Shown here: piece after piece, positions 1 to 6,925 of the stretch
Layout of the letters: every line of letters begins with the position of its first letter
How positions within the stretch are numbered: the stretch's first letter is position 1
NCBI GenBank assembly: GCA_030626085.1
Contig: DAOUPQ010000009.1
Location: 1-19,112, forward strand
DNA from: Flavobacteriia bacterium
GTDB lineage: Bacteria > Bacteroidota > Bacteroidia > Flavobacteriales > Flavobacteriaceae
Direction of reading: 5' to 3'
DNA length: 19,112 nucleotides
The notes under the pieces: generated by a model
Told to the model about the DNA's origin: nothing
The model's input: the letters and a program-made list of their open reading frames with translations, nothing else
Databases searched by the model: none
Position numbers and translations under genes: made by a program

Positions 1-729
1 ACTCTGCTGAAATAAAGCAATTCTGGTTTCACTCCATAATTCTCTTCCAATTAACAATGGCGAATTGGTTGCAGCTGCTAAAACTGGGCCAGCTATTGCC
101 TGAGCCCAATAATATAGATCAACTATTTTATCAAGGTCTAACTGTAAATGAATCTGAAAACTTGTATTACTCGCTTCAAATAATATTGATTCACTAGTAA
201 CAATTAATTCATTTACACCTTTAATATGCAGTCTAAAATCATTACCCCTAATTTTTTTTAGCGCATTATTAAGTGTAATATACCTTTTGAAAGGTGTAAT
301 ATTTTCAAATTTTAAATCTTTTTTCTTAAGCGTAGGAAGAATTCCGGTAAGTATTATCTTATTATTATCAATTTTTTTTGCTTCATTATGAGCAATATCC
401 AATAGATATTGTAACTGATTCTTTAAAATAGAAAAACAACGGTCATTTAAAAGTACTGGGTCTAAATTTATTTCAAGATTAAATAAGGCTATTTCAGTTG
501 TAAAGTGGGTATCCTTAATATTTCTTAAGATCTTAAGTGCATTTTTTGCAGGGCGAAAATTATTATCAACAATACATAGTTCTTGTTCGGCTCCTACTCT
601 ATGAATACCTTTTTCAAAAATATCGATCTCCATCATTACCTCAAGCGCAGTGATGTCATTCAATAAATGAGATAAAAATTCTTGTCGTTCCTGCAGACTA
701 GAAATTTCTTTTACTGATTGTGAGCCCAT
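1..729 (-). CDS. Glutamate-cysteine ligase family 2 (GCS2-like) protein, 3' part missing
   Basis: This gene is cut by the left edge of the window; 243 codons are visible, reading without interruption from the ATG at 729 to position 1. The reading shows hallmarks of the GCS2 carboxylate-amine ligase family: HRVGAEQEL (about residues 43-51, active-site strand), ALFNLEINLDP (about 81-91), LTGILPTL, a TSFQIHLQ segment, and GRELWSETRIALFQQS at the edge. Family members join the glutamate gamma-carboxyl to an amine, classically cysteine, using ATP; the substrate here is not proven. From memory, Bacteroidota relatives can be much longer and carry C-terminal CBS domains, which would lie outside the window. 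The start is chosen because about 40 residues before GAEQEL is usual for the family. The gene lies downstream of glyA on the same strand, 71 bp away, with a terminator-like hairpin between them. Confidence 0.82.
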   Translation of the reverse strand, partial: MGSQSVKEISSLQERQEFLSHLLNDITALEVMMEIDIFEKGIHRVGAEQELCIVDNNFRPAKNALKILRNIKDTHFTTEIALFNLEINLDPVLLNDRCFSILKNQLQYLLDIAHNEAKKIDNNKIILTGILPTLKKKDLKFENITPFKRYITLNNALKKIRGNDFRLHIKGVNELIVTSESILFEASNTSFQIHLQLDLDKIVDLYYWAQAIAGPVLAAATNSPLLIGRELWSETRIALFQQS

Positions 730-768
730 AAAAAAAGCATTTAATCCTATAAATTTAAGATTAAATGC
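730..768 (-). terminator. Rho-independent-terminator-like hairpin between glyA and the GCS2 gene
   Basis: On the minus strand a perfect 10-bp inverted repeat (GCATTTAATC at 759-768 and GATTAAATGC at 737-746, 12-nt loop) is followed by seven T residues (730-736). This is the layout of an intrinsic terminator for glyA. The stem is AT-rich, with few G-C pairs, so termination may be partial. The T-run ends directly against the ATG of the downstream gene, so the hairpin occupies that gene's translation-initiation region. Confidence 0.6.
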
Positions 769-800
769 CTTAAAAACAAATGATTTAGATCATTTATTAT

Positions 801-2075
801 TTACCAAACAAAGAGCGGTCTATCTTGCATCAATGTATTAACCCTTTTTGCAATATTTTCTAAAACCTCTTCATTTTCGAAATTATTAAGCGCTTCATCT
901 ACCAGATCAACAACAATTTTTATGTCATCTTCTTTTAAACCTCGTGTTGTTATTGCAGCAGTTCCTATTCTAATTCCTGATGTTATAAATGGTGACTTAT
1001 CATCAAAAGGGACCATATTTTTATTGACAGTGATATCTGCTTTTACTAAGGCATTTTCAGCTTCTTTTCCGGTAATATTCTTATTTCGCAGATCTATCAG
1101 CATCATGTGATTATCAGTTCCATTTGAAATTAATTGATAATTTTTACTAACGAATGCTTTTGCCATAGCTGCAGCATTCTTTTTAACCCTAATTTGATAA
1201 TATAAAAATTCATCGGTCAAGGCTTCTCCAAAAGCAATAGCTTTTGCGGCGATTATATGTTCTAATGGTCCACCCTGCATTCCGGGAAATACAGCCGAAT
1301 TTAATAAAGTACTCATCATTTTGGTCTTCCCTTTGGGTGTTTTTTCACCAAATGGATTTGCAAAATCTTTTCCCATTAAAATCATTCCCCCTCTTGGTCC
1401 GCGTAAAGTTTTATGCGTTGTAGTCGTAACTATATGGCAATGATGCATTGGGTCATTCAAAATGCCTTTGGCTATCAAACCGGAAGGATGAGAAATATCT
1501 GCCAATAAAATAGCTCCTACACTATCAGCAATTTCTCTAAAACGTTTAAAATCTATGTCTCTAGAATAAGCCGAAGCACCTGCTATGATCAATTGTGGTT
1601 TTACTTCATATGCAGTTTTCTGTATTTTATCATAATTTAAAACTCCGGTTTCTTTATCTACACCATAAAAAGTTGGTTTGTATAATTTTCCGGAAAAATT
1701 TACTGAAGATCCATGTGTCAAATGTCCACCATGTGACAGATCAAATCCTAAAATAGTATCTCCGGGCTTCAAAACTGCTTGATAAGCGGCGGCATTTGCT
1801 TGCGAACCAGAGTGAGGTTGTACATTTGCATAAGCAGCTCCATACAAAGCTTTGGCTCTATCAATAGCGATTTGCTCAACATCATCAACAACTTCACAAC
1901 CTCCATAATAGCGTTTTCCTGGATAACCTTCAGCATATTTATTGGTTAAAACTGAACCTGCAGCTTCTAAAACCTGTTCACTAACATAATTCTCAGAAGC
2001 TATTAATTCTAAACCATTGGTTTGTCTTTCTTTTTCTTGTTTAATTAAATCGAAAATTTGTTGATCCCTTTGCAT
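801..2075 (-). CDS. glyA: Serine hydroxymethyltransferase
   Basis: PLP-dependent cytosolic enzyme that converts serine plus tetrahydrofolate to glycine plus 5,10-methylene-THF, the main source of one-carbon units for purines, thymidylate and methionine. The 424 residues match the family's usual length. Diagnostic features are the N-terminal LIASENY (24-30), YAEGYPGKRYYGG (47-59), LSHGGHLTHG (113-122), ADISH (192-196, the Asp that contacts the PLP pyridine nitrogen), and TTTTHKTLRGPRGG (217-230) with the PLP-binding lysine at 222. The start is the first ATG and gives the expected N-terminus. It is divergent from the PD40 gene across 194 bp and is followed on the same strand by the GCS2-like gene. 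Identification is firm. Confidence 0.97.
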   Translation of the reverse strand: MQRDQQIFDLIKQEKERQTNGLELIASENYVSEQVLEAAGSVLTNKYAEGYPGKRYYGGCEVVDDVEQIAIDRAKALYGAAYANVQPHSGSQANAAAYQAVLKPGDTILGFDLSHGGHLTHGSSVNFSGKLYKPTFYGVDKETGVLNYDKIQKTAYEVKPQLIIAGASAYSRDIDFKRFREIADSVGAILLADISHPSGLIAKGILNDPMHHCHIVTTTTHKTLRGPRGGMILMGKDFANPFGEKTPKGKTKMMSTLLNSAVFPGMQGGPLEHIIAAKAIAFGEALTDEFLYYQIRVKKNAAAMAKAFVSKNYQLISNGTDNHMMLIDLRNKNITGKEAENALVKADITVNKNMVPFDDKSPFITSGIRIGTAAITTRGLKEDDIKIVVDLVDEALNNFENEEVLENIAKRVNTLMQDRPLFVW

Positions 2076-2110
2076 AATATTTTATTGTTTAAGTTTAGTA
2101 AAAAGCGCTT

Positions 2111-2175
2111 CAAAAGTAATAAATTCATTTTGTATTTATATATAAACTTATACATTTGATTTAATTATATACCAA
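2111..2175 (-). promoter_or_regulatory. Candidate glyA promoter elements
   Basis: Two minus-strand candidates fit the Bacteroidota consensus (TTG, 17-23 nt, TAnnTTTG). The first is an exact TACTTTTG at 2111-2118, which would give a leader of about 30 nt, but no TTG lies at the right distance. The second is a TTG at 2173-2175, a 22-nt spacer and TAAGTTTA at 2143-2150, with one mismatch. The sequence alone does not decide between them. Confidence 0.35.
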
Positions 2176-2212
2176 AATATAATTTATCAACTTCTTTTAA
2201 TAAAAAATATCA

Positions 2213-2240
2213 TTGAAACAATTTTTTAATTCTATCTTTG
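2213..2240 (+). promoter_or_regulatory. Promoter of the PD40 propeller gene
   Basis: TTG at 2213-2215, a 17-nt spacer and an exact TATCTTTG at 2233-2240 match the flavobacterial -33/-7 consensus completely. Transcription would begin near 2245-2248, leaving a leader of roughly 22-25 nt before the ATG at 2270, with no obvious Shine-Dalgarno sequence. This is the best-formed promoter in the window. Confidence 0.7.
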
Positions 2241-2269
2241 TTATATAATAGCTTAAATATTTTTTGTAG

Positions 2270-3136
2270 ATGCCATTAAAAATTATTTCATCATTTTTGA
2301 TGCTTTTTATTTGTGCAATATCTTTTTCACAAGAAGCCACCGAAATTTATCTTTTTGATCTTATCAAAACAGATGATAATTTTACACTTACCAATCCTAT
2401 AAACATTTCTGAAAATGAGGGTTATGATAACCAACCTTCTTTTACTGATGACGGTACTTCAATATTGTTTACTTCAATTAGAGATGGTCAAACTGATATT
2501 GCTATATATGATTTTGAATTTGGCTTTAGATCATGGCTAACCAATACTAAAGGTAATGAATACTCCCCTGCTTCAATTCCAAAAAAAAAGAAGAATTTTT
2601 CTTGTATAAGATTAGACGAAGATGATTCTCAATTATTATATAAATATTCTTATAAGAATAAAGAACCTGAAGTTTTATTACCCAGTTTACAAGTAGGTTA
2701 TTATATTTGGTTTGACAATAAAACCATTATTTCATTTGTCTTAGGTGATACACAAACTTTACAGGTAAGTCACTTTAAATGTGGAATAAGATACCCTATA
2801 CAACAAAATATTGGCAGGTCTTTTCAAAAAATACCAAATACCAATCTGATAAGCTTTATAAGTAAAAGTCATGAAACACCCGAGATATATTCTTTAGATC
2901 CACTTAATAGTAATTCAACCTACATAACTGATCCTCTTGAAGGATCAGAAGATCTAACTTGGACACCGGATGGTAGCATCTTAATGGCAAAAGATGCAAA
3001 GATCTTTAAGTTTAAACCTCATAAAGATGAAAACTGGAAAGAGATCAGCATCGAAAGTGATTTGCCTATAAAAAATATTACACGCTTAACAGTAAGTCCT
3101 GACGGGACAAAAATTGCAATAGTAGTTGATGAATAG
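2270..3136 (+). CDS. Secreted PD40/TolB-like beta-propeller protein
   Basis: The protein starts with a Sec signal peptide (hydrophobic residues about 4-18, likely cleavage near SFS-QE at 20/21). It has no lipobox cysteine at the cleavage site, so export to the periplasm is expected. The mature part carries PD40/WD40-like blades: DNQPSFTDDGTSILFTS (53-69) followed by RDGQTDIAIYD, a WTPDGSILMAKD blade near 230-242, and VSPDGTKIAIVV at the C-terminus. At 288 residues it looks complete. Such propellers usually serve as binding or scaffolding modules, as in TolB; no catalytic residues are evident and the ligand is unknown. It is monocistronic, transcribed divergently from glyA from its own well-formed promoter, and followed by a non-coding stretch. 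The family call is secure, the function is not. Confidence 0.85.
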   Translation: MPLKIISSFLMLFICAISFSQEATEIYLFDLIKTDDNFTLTNPINISENEGYDNQPSFTDDGTSILFTSIRDGQTDIAIYDFEFGFRSWLTNTKGNEYSPASIPKKKKNFSCIRLDEDDSQLLYKYSYKNKEPEVLLPSLQVGYYIWFDNKTIISFVLGDTQTLQVSHFKCGIRYPIQQNIGRSFQKIPNTNLISFISKSHETPEIYSLDPLNSNSTYITDPLEGSEDLTWTPDGSILMAKDAKIFKFKPHKDENWKEISIESDLPIKNITRLTVSPDGTKIAIVVDE

Positions 3137-3390
3137 TCAACAATTAACTTAAAAAAACTAGTCTTAATTCATTCCCAACCCTACAGATTAGTGTTGATCG
3201 GTTTATTCTTATTATTCTATCAAAGACGGAAAATCGCAAAATTTAAAAAAAACGTCTCACTCTGTCTCTCAATCGATCATTCACTGAACATCCCTTGTTC
3301 CCAACCAACGACTGGCAGGCTTGTCCTGAAATCAAAAAACGTACAAACATCAGACTTCTGACTTCTGACTTCCAACATATATCATAACCC
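3137..3390. other. Non-coding stretch between the PD40 gene and the CCC-motif gene
   Basis: This 254-bp convergent intergenic region holds no credible ORF on either strand. Its texture differs from its neighbours: the middle (about 3240-3340) is visibly richer in G and C, with words such as GTCTCACTCTGTCTCTC and GACTGGCAGGCTTGTCC, and it ends in a short tandem repeat listed separately. No clear hairpin terminator for either flanking gene was found. It could be decayed sequence or a dispersed repeat. Confidence 0.5.
3353..3373. repeat. Three tandem copies of a 7-bp unit GACTTCT
   Basis: GACTTCT occurs three times head to tail (3353-3359, 3360-3366, 3367-3373), the last copy ending in C instead of T. 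It lies 18 bp beyond the stop codon of the CCC-motif gene, on that gene's downstream side. It does not look like a coding repeat because no ORF covers it. Confidence 0.75.
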
Positions 3391-3717
3391 TTACTGCATT
3401 TGTTCTTCAATTATTTCCTGATATTGTTCCATCATAACTTCATATTGTCCTGAAGAAAGTATGTAAACCAAATATACAATTGCTATAATTCCAAATACAA
3501 TACCAATGATTGAAGTGATCTTTCCGGTATTTGCATTGTTAATTCCATCATATAAATCTGGATTTTCTTCGTGAATTGCTATTGCTTTTTTTGCTTTATT
3601 CAAGCCTATAAATCCTAGAATTACACCAACAATTCCATAACAACAACAGGCTGTAAAAATAGATAGAATTCCTAAAATTAGGGCACTTTGCGAATAAGGT
3701 AATTTTTCTTTGACCAT
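3391..3717 (-). CDS. CCC-motif small membrane protein (DUF4190-like)
   Basis: A 108-residue protein with two hydrophobic segments (about 12-38 and 68-88) joined by a charged loop of about 30 residues. The first segment contains three consecutive cysteines, C24-C25-C26, in an ACCCYG context, followed by GFIGLNKAKKA, the layout of the CCC-motif membrane proteins known from Bacteroidota and related to DUF4190. The last 17 residues are acidic and glutamine-rich (MEQYQEIIEEQMQ). No catalytic motif is visible and no function is established. The gene lies 16 bp downstream of the DUF2752 gene on the same strand and is almost certainly co-transcribed with it, which suggests the two products work together. 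Confidence 0.8.
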   Translation of the reverse strand: MVKEKLPYSQSALILGILSIFTACCCYGIVGVILGFIGLNKAKKAIAIHEENPDLYDGINNANTGKITSIIGIVFGIIAIVYLVYILSSGQYEVMMEQYQEIIEEQMQ

Positions 3718-3733
3718 GGTTAATTGATTTTAA

Positions 3734-4021
3734 TTAGGTTATTTTAATGATATAATGTGTAATAATAATTGTCAGATTTATGATAAAAAGCCATAAAAGT
3801 ATCTTATGACCTTTGGTAAAATTAAATTTTAAATGGAATCCTAAAAAAACAAACATTATAATCAAAGTATATATAGCAGGATAAGTATTGAAAGCCTCAA
3901 CAAATTCACCTTTTAATAAATGAATAATTGCCCTTTGCGTACCACAACCGGTACATTCAACTCCTGCTTTTTGCCATTGACATGATAACAAGTTCTTTTC
4001 TAAAAATGAAATAAAACCCAT
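3734..4021 (-). CDS. DUF2752 family small membrane protein
   Basis: A 95-residue protein with the signature of DUF2752: VECTGCGTQRA at residues 21-31, with C23, C26 and R30, followed by two predicted membrane segments (about 46-63 and 73-92). A further cysteine, C14, lies upstream of the motif. The spaced cysteines resemble a metal- or thiol-reactive site, but no biochemical role is established for the family. It is the first gene of a two-gene unit with the CCC-motif protein. It is transcribed divergently from the Smr-domain gene, with overlapping promoter elements in the 77-bp gap. Start: the ATG at 4021 is the only reasonable one before the motif. Confidence 0.82.
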   Translation of the reverse strand: MGFISFLEKNLLSCQWQKAGVECTGCGTQRAIIHLLKGEFVEAFNTYPAIYTLIIMFVFLGFHLKFNFTKGHKILLWLFIINLTIIITHYIIKIT

Positions 4022-4067
4022 TTTTTATAATTATATTATTGATACCATAAATATAAAAAATATTTAA

Positions 4068-4094
4068 CAAACTTACTAACTTAACGTAAATTTG
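4068..4094. promoter_or_regulatory. Back-to-back -7 elements for the DUF2752 and Smr genes
   Basis: Two exact TAnnTTTG matches point away from each other: TAAGTTTG on the minus strand (4068-4075) towards the DUF2752 gene and TAAATTTG on the plus strand (4087-4094) towards the Smr gene. Only 11 bp separate them, so polymerase could hardly occupy both at once. The plus element ends 4 nt before the ATG at 4099, implying a leaderless or nearly leaderless mRNA. Neither has a TTG at the ideal distance. Confidence 0.5.
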
Positions 4095-4098
4095 TAAA

Positions 4099-4659
4099 AT
4101 GACGGAAAGAAAATCTAAATTTAAATTAAACCAAAAAGTTGCCATGCTCAACGATTCCATAACAGGTATCGTAGTTAAGATTGATTTACATAAAATAACA
4201 TTCAGGTCAGAAGATGGGTTTGAATATGAATGTCATGATGATGAAATAATTATTGCAGGAAATCTTGATTCGTTTTTAAAAAATGATCATCATTTAGCGT
4301 TTTTAAAAGATATGGATCATCAAAAGAAAAAGAAACCAACAATAAGATCAACAAAAAGGAACCAGATTCCGCCATTGGAAGTTGATCTGCATATACATCA
4401 CCTGACAGATTCTGTCAAAGGACTTTCAAATTATGATATGCTTTCCCTACAACTCAAAACCGCCAAACAACAATTAGAATTTGCCATTAGAAAAAAAATA
4501 CCTCGTGTTGTTTTTATCCACGGTATTGGTGAAGGCGTTTTAAAACAAGAGTTAGATTATTTATTCAATAAATATGCTGTTGATACTTACGAAGCATCTT
4601 TTCAAAAATATGGTCAGGGAGCAACTGAAGTTTATATTTATCAGAATACTAAGAAATAA
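4099..4659 (+). CDS. Smr-domain protein (MutS2-C-terminal-like)
   Basis: A 186-residue protein with a basic N-terminal part resembling a small beta-barrel (about 7-53: KFKLNQKV, GIVVKIDLHKITF), a lysine-rich linker (about 74-88) and a C-terminal Smr domain. The Smr hallmarks are VDLHIHHL (95-102, the LDLH motif), VVFIHGIGEGVL (137-148, the HGxGxG loop) and ATEVYI near the end. Smr domains bind or nick nucleic acids; stand-alone Bacteroidota forms are often annotated as MutS2-related, and recent work on Smr proteins links them to ribosome rescue and mRNA cleavage. Which applies here is not visible. The gene is followed by purB 66 bp later on the same strand. Confidence 0.85.
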   Translation: MTERKSKFKLNQKVAMLNDSITGIVVKIDLHKITFRSEDGFEYECHDDEIIIAGNLDSFLKNDHHLAFLKDMDHQKKKKPTIRSTKRNQIPPLEVDLHIHHLTDSVKGLSNYDMLSLQLKTAKQQLEFAIRKKIPRVVFIHGIGEGVLKQELDYLFNKYAVDTYEASFQKYGQGATEVYIYQNTKK

Positions 4660-4692
4660 AAATACAAATAAATATTTATCATTAAAAAAACC

Positions 4693-4700
4693 TAATTTTG
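4693..4700 (+). promoter_or_regulatory. Candidate purB -7 element
   Basis: An exact TAATTTTG lies 25 bp before the purB ATG. No TTG sits at the usual -33 position in the preceding 30 bp, so this is a moderate candidate. purB could also be read through from the Smr gene. Confidence 0.45.
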
Positions 4701-4725
4701 TATTTTTAATTTTTACAGATCTACA

Positions 4726-6069
4726 ATGAAATTAACAAGTCTTAATGCTATATCTCCTATTGATGGCCGTTACCGTAATAAAGTTGAACAATTGTCACCA
4801 TTTTTTTCTGAAGAAGCACTTATAAAATATCGTATAAAAGTTGAAATAGAATATTTTATTGCACTTTGTATAATTCCTTTACCACAATTAAAAGGATTTA
4901 ATGTCAATTTATTTGAACAATTACGTAATATTTATAGAAATTTTTCAAGTCAGAATGCCCAAAAAGTTAAGGATATTGAAAAGGTTACTAATCATGATGT
5001 TAAGGCCGTTGAATATTTTATCAAAGAAAAATTTGATGCCTTGGGAATTAGAAAATTCAAAGAATTCATTCACTTTGGATTAACATCACAAGATATCAAT
5101 AATACAGCTGTTCCACTTTCAATTAAGGAAGCTTATGAAATTGTATATATACCCGAGTTAGACACTTTAGTAAACAAACTAACTGATCTGGCAAATCAAT
5201 GGCATGATATTCCAATGCTGGCAAGAACTCATGGTCAACCGGCTTCTCCTACCCTTTTAGGCAAAGAGATTATGGTTTTTGCAGAAAGAATCAAGCAACA
5301 GATCAATCTTCTTAATAATATTCCTTTTGCAGCTAAATTTGGTGGTGCAACCGGAAATTATAATGCTCACAAAGTTGCTTATCCTCAAATTGATTGGAAA
5401 GGTTTTGGTACTGATTTTGTTGAAAACATATTAGAACTTCATCATTCATATCCAACAACTCAAATTGAACACTATGATCATTTGGCTGCATTTTTTGATT
5501 CATTAAAAAGAATTAATACCATCTTAATTGATTTTGACAGAGATATTTGGCAGTATATTTCAATGAACTACTTTAAACAAAAAATTAAAAAAGGTGAAGT
5601 TGGTTCTTCTGCTATGCCACATAAAGTTAATCCTATTGATTTTGAAAATAGTGAAGGGAATTTAGGAATTGCCAATGCTATTTTTGAACATTTATCCGCA
5701 AAATTACCCATTTCGCGTTTACAAAGAGATCTAACCGACTCTACTGTTTTACGCAATGTTGGTGTACCTCTTGCTCATACAATTATCGGGTTTACATCAA
5801 CTTTAAAAGGTCTAAACAAATTATTACTCAATCGTGAAGCTTTTGAAAAAGATCTGGAAGAGAATTGGGCTGTTGTTGCCGAAGCTATTCAAACTGTTTT
5901 ACGCCGTGAAGCCTACCCAAATCCATATGAGGCATTAAAAGGATTGACAAGAACTAATATGAAGATAACCAAACAATCTATGTCTGATTTTATTGACACA
6001 TTAGAAGTTACTGATAAAATTAAACAAGAATTAAAAGATATATCTCCAAGTAATTATACGGGAATATGA
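4726..6069 (+). CDS. purB: Adenylosuccinate lyase
   Basis: Homotetrameric cytosolic lyase of the fumarase/aspartase superfamily. It acts twice in purine synthesis, releasing fumarate from SAICAR (giving AICAR) and from adenylosuccinate (giving AMP). The 447 residues resemble the E. coli-type PurB, which is about 456 long. Visible motifs are SPIDGRYRNKV (10-20), TSQDINNTAV (120-129), ARTHGQPASPT (166-176, with catalytic His169) and the superfamily signature GSSAMPHKVNP (293-303), whose serine is the catalytic base on the mobile loop. The start gives the expected N-terminus. It is followed by terC after 66 bp. The call is firm. Confidence 0.97.
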   Translation: MKLTSLNAISPIDGRYRNKVEQLSPFFSEEALIKYRIKVEIEYFIALCIIPLPQLKGFNVNLFEQLRNIYRNFSSQNAQKVKDIEKVTNHDVKAVEYFIKEKFDALGIRKFKEFIHFGLTSQDINNTAVPLSIKEAYEIVYIPELDTLVNKLTDLANQWHDIPMLARTHGQPASPTLLGKEIMVFAERIKQQINLLNNIPFAAKFGGATGNYNAHKVAYPQIDWKGFGTDFVENILELHHSYPTTQIEHYDHLAAFFDSLKRINTILIDFDRDIWQYISMNYFKQKIKKGEVGSSAMPHKVNPIDFENSEGNLGIANAIFEHLSAKLPISRLQRDLTDSTVLRNVGVPLAHTIIGFTSTLKGLNKLLLNREAFEKDLEENWAVVAEAIQTVLRREAYPNPYEALKGLTRTNMKITKQSMSDFIDTLEVTDKIKQELKDISPSNYTGI

Positions 6070-6135
6070 TATTTTTATTTATGATAAAACATCCAATTTT
6101 AAATGCCTTAAATACTATTTGAACCACTTTAAATA

Positions 6136-6909
6136 ATGGAAATTTTCACACAAGCAGATACCTGGGTAGCATTATTGACGCTAACATTTTTAGAAATTGT
6201 TTTAGGAATAGATAATATTATTTTTATATCAATAGCTGCTGGAAAATTACCAAAAGAAAAAGTGAAAAGAGCCACAAATATTGGTTTGCTTTTGGCAATG
6301 CTATTTAGAATAATGCTTTTGGTTGGTGTATCTTATATCATTGCCATGAAAGATCCACTATTCACAATTGACCTTTCCTGGCTAAAAGCCGGTATCTCCG
6401 GACAAAGTATAATTTTATTTGCAGGTGGAATATTTTTACTCTACAAAAGTACGCATGAGATCCATCAAAAAGTAGAGGGTATTGAACATAAAACAACTGA
6501 ATCTGATAAGATAAAAACTTCTCTTACCGGTGTTATCATTCAAATTGTACTAATTGATATTGTTTTCTCTTTTGATTCTGTTCTGACAGCAGTTGGGATG
6601 ACTAACGGAATTGAAGGTGCATTGATCATTATGATAACTGCAGTGATAATTTCAATTATAATAATGATGATATTTGCCATACCGGTTGGTAGGTTTGTAA
6701 ATAATCATCCAACCATTCAAATGTTGGCATTATCCTTTTTGATCTTAATTGGGTTTATGTTAGTAACCGAAAGCGCTCACCTTTCAAATGCCGTCGTATT
6801 TGGCCAACATATAGGTGCTATACCAAAGGGTTATTTATATTTTGCCATTGCTTTTTCATTAGGTGTAGAAGCATTAAATATGAAAGTTAAAAAAATTTCA
6901 AATAGCTAA
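6136..6909 (+). CDS. TerC family integral membrane protein
   Basis: A 257-residue inner-membrane protein with about seven hydrophobic segments (near 12-35, 49-71, 90-105, 129-152, 161-184, 193-213, 232-249). The two family motifs with conserved intramembrane aspartates are present: FLEIVLGIDNIIF (18-30, D26) and DIVFSFDSV in the fourth segment. TerC-family proteins in other bacteria act in manganese efflux and in metallation of exported enzymes, and are named for tellurium resistance; there is no tellurite operon here. The name TerC therefore describes the family only. ftcD begins 16 bp after its stop codon, so the two are probably co-transcribed, though no functional link is evident. Confidence 0.88.
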   Translation: MEIFTQADTWVALLTLTFLEIVLGIDNIIFISIAAGKLPKEKVKRATNIGLLLAMLFRIMLLVGVSYIIAMKDPLFTIDLSWLKAGISGQSIILFAGGIFLLYKSTHEIHQKVEGIEHKTTESDKIKTSLTGVIIQIVLIDIVFSFDSVLTAVGMTNGIEGALIIMITAVIISIIIMMIFAIPVGRFVNNHPTIQMLALSFLILIGFMLVTESAHLSNAVVFGQHIGAIPKGYLYFAIAFSLGVEALNMKVKKISNS

Positions 6910-6925
6910 TTTTAATTAAAGAATT

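Noticed and set aside
922..1110. 62-codon plus-strand ORF inside glyA
   Set aside because: It is antisense to a firmly identified enzyme and shows no independent features. The same applies to other short antisense or frame-shifted ORFs inside purB, ftcD, typA, aroB and the Nudix/acyltransferase genes.
3353..3373. Tandem GACTTCT units as a CRISPR array
   Set aside because: The units are 7 bp with no spacers; this is a simple tandem repeat. No repeat-spacer pattern was seen elsewhere in the window.
3957..4160. 67-codon minus-strand ORF overlapping the DUF2752 and Smr genes
   Set aside because: It overlaps both the start of the DUF2752 gene in another frame and the Smr start on the other strand. 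The composition is that of translated AT-rich spacer.
6136..6909. Tellurite-resistance system around the TerC-family gene
   Set aside because: No terD, terZ, terB or related genes are nearby. Neighbours are purB and ftcD, so only the family name can be given.
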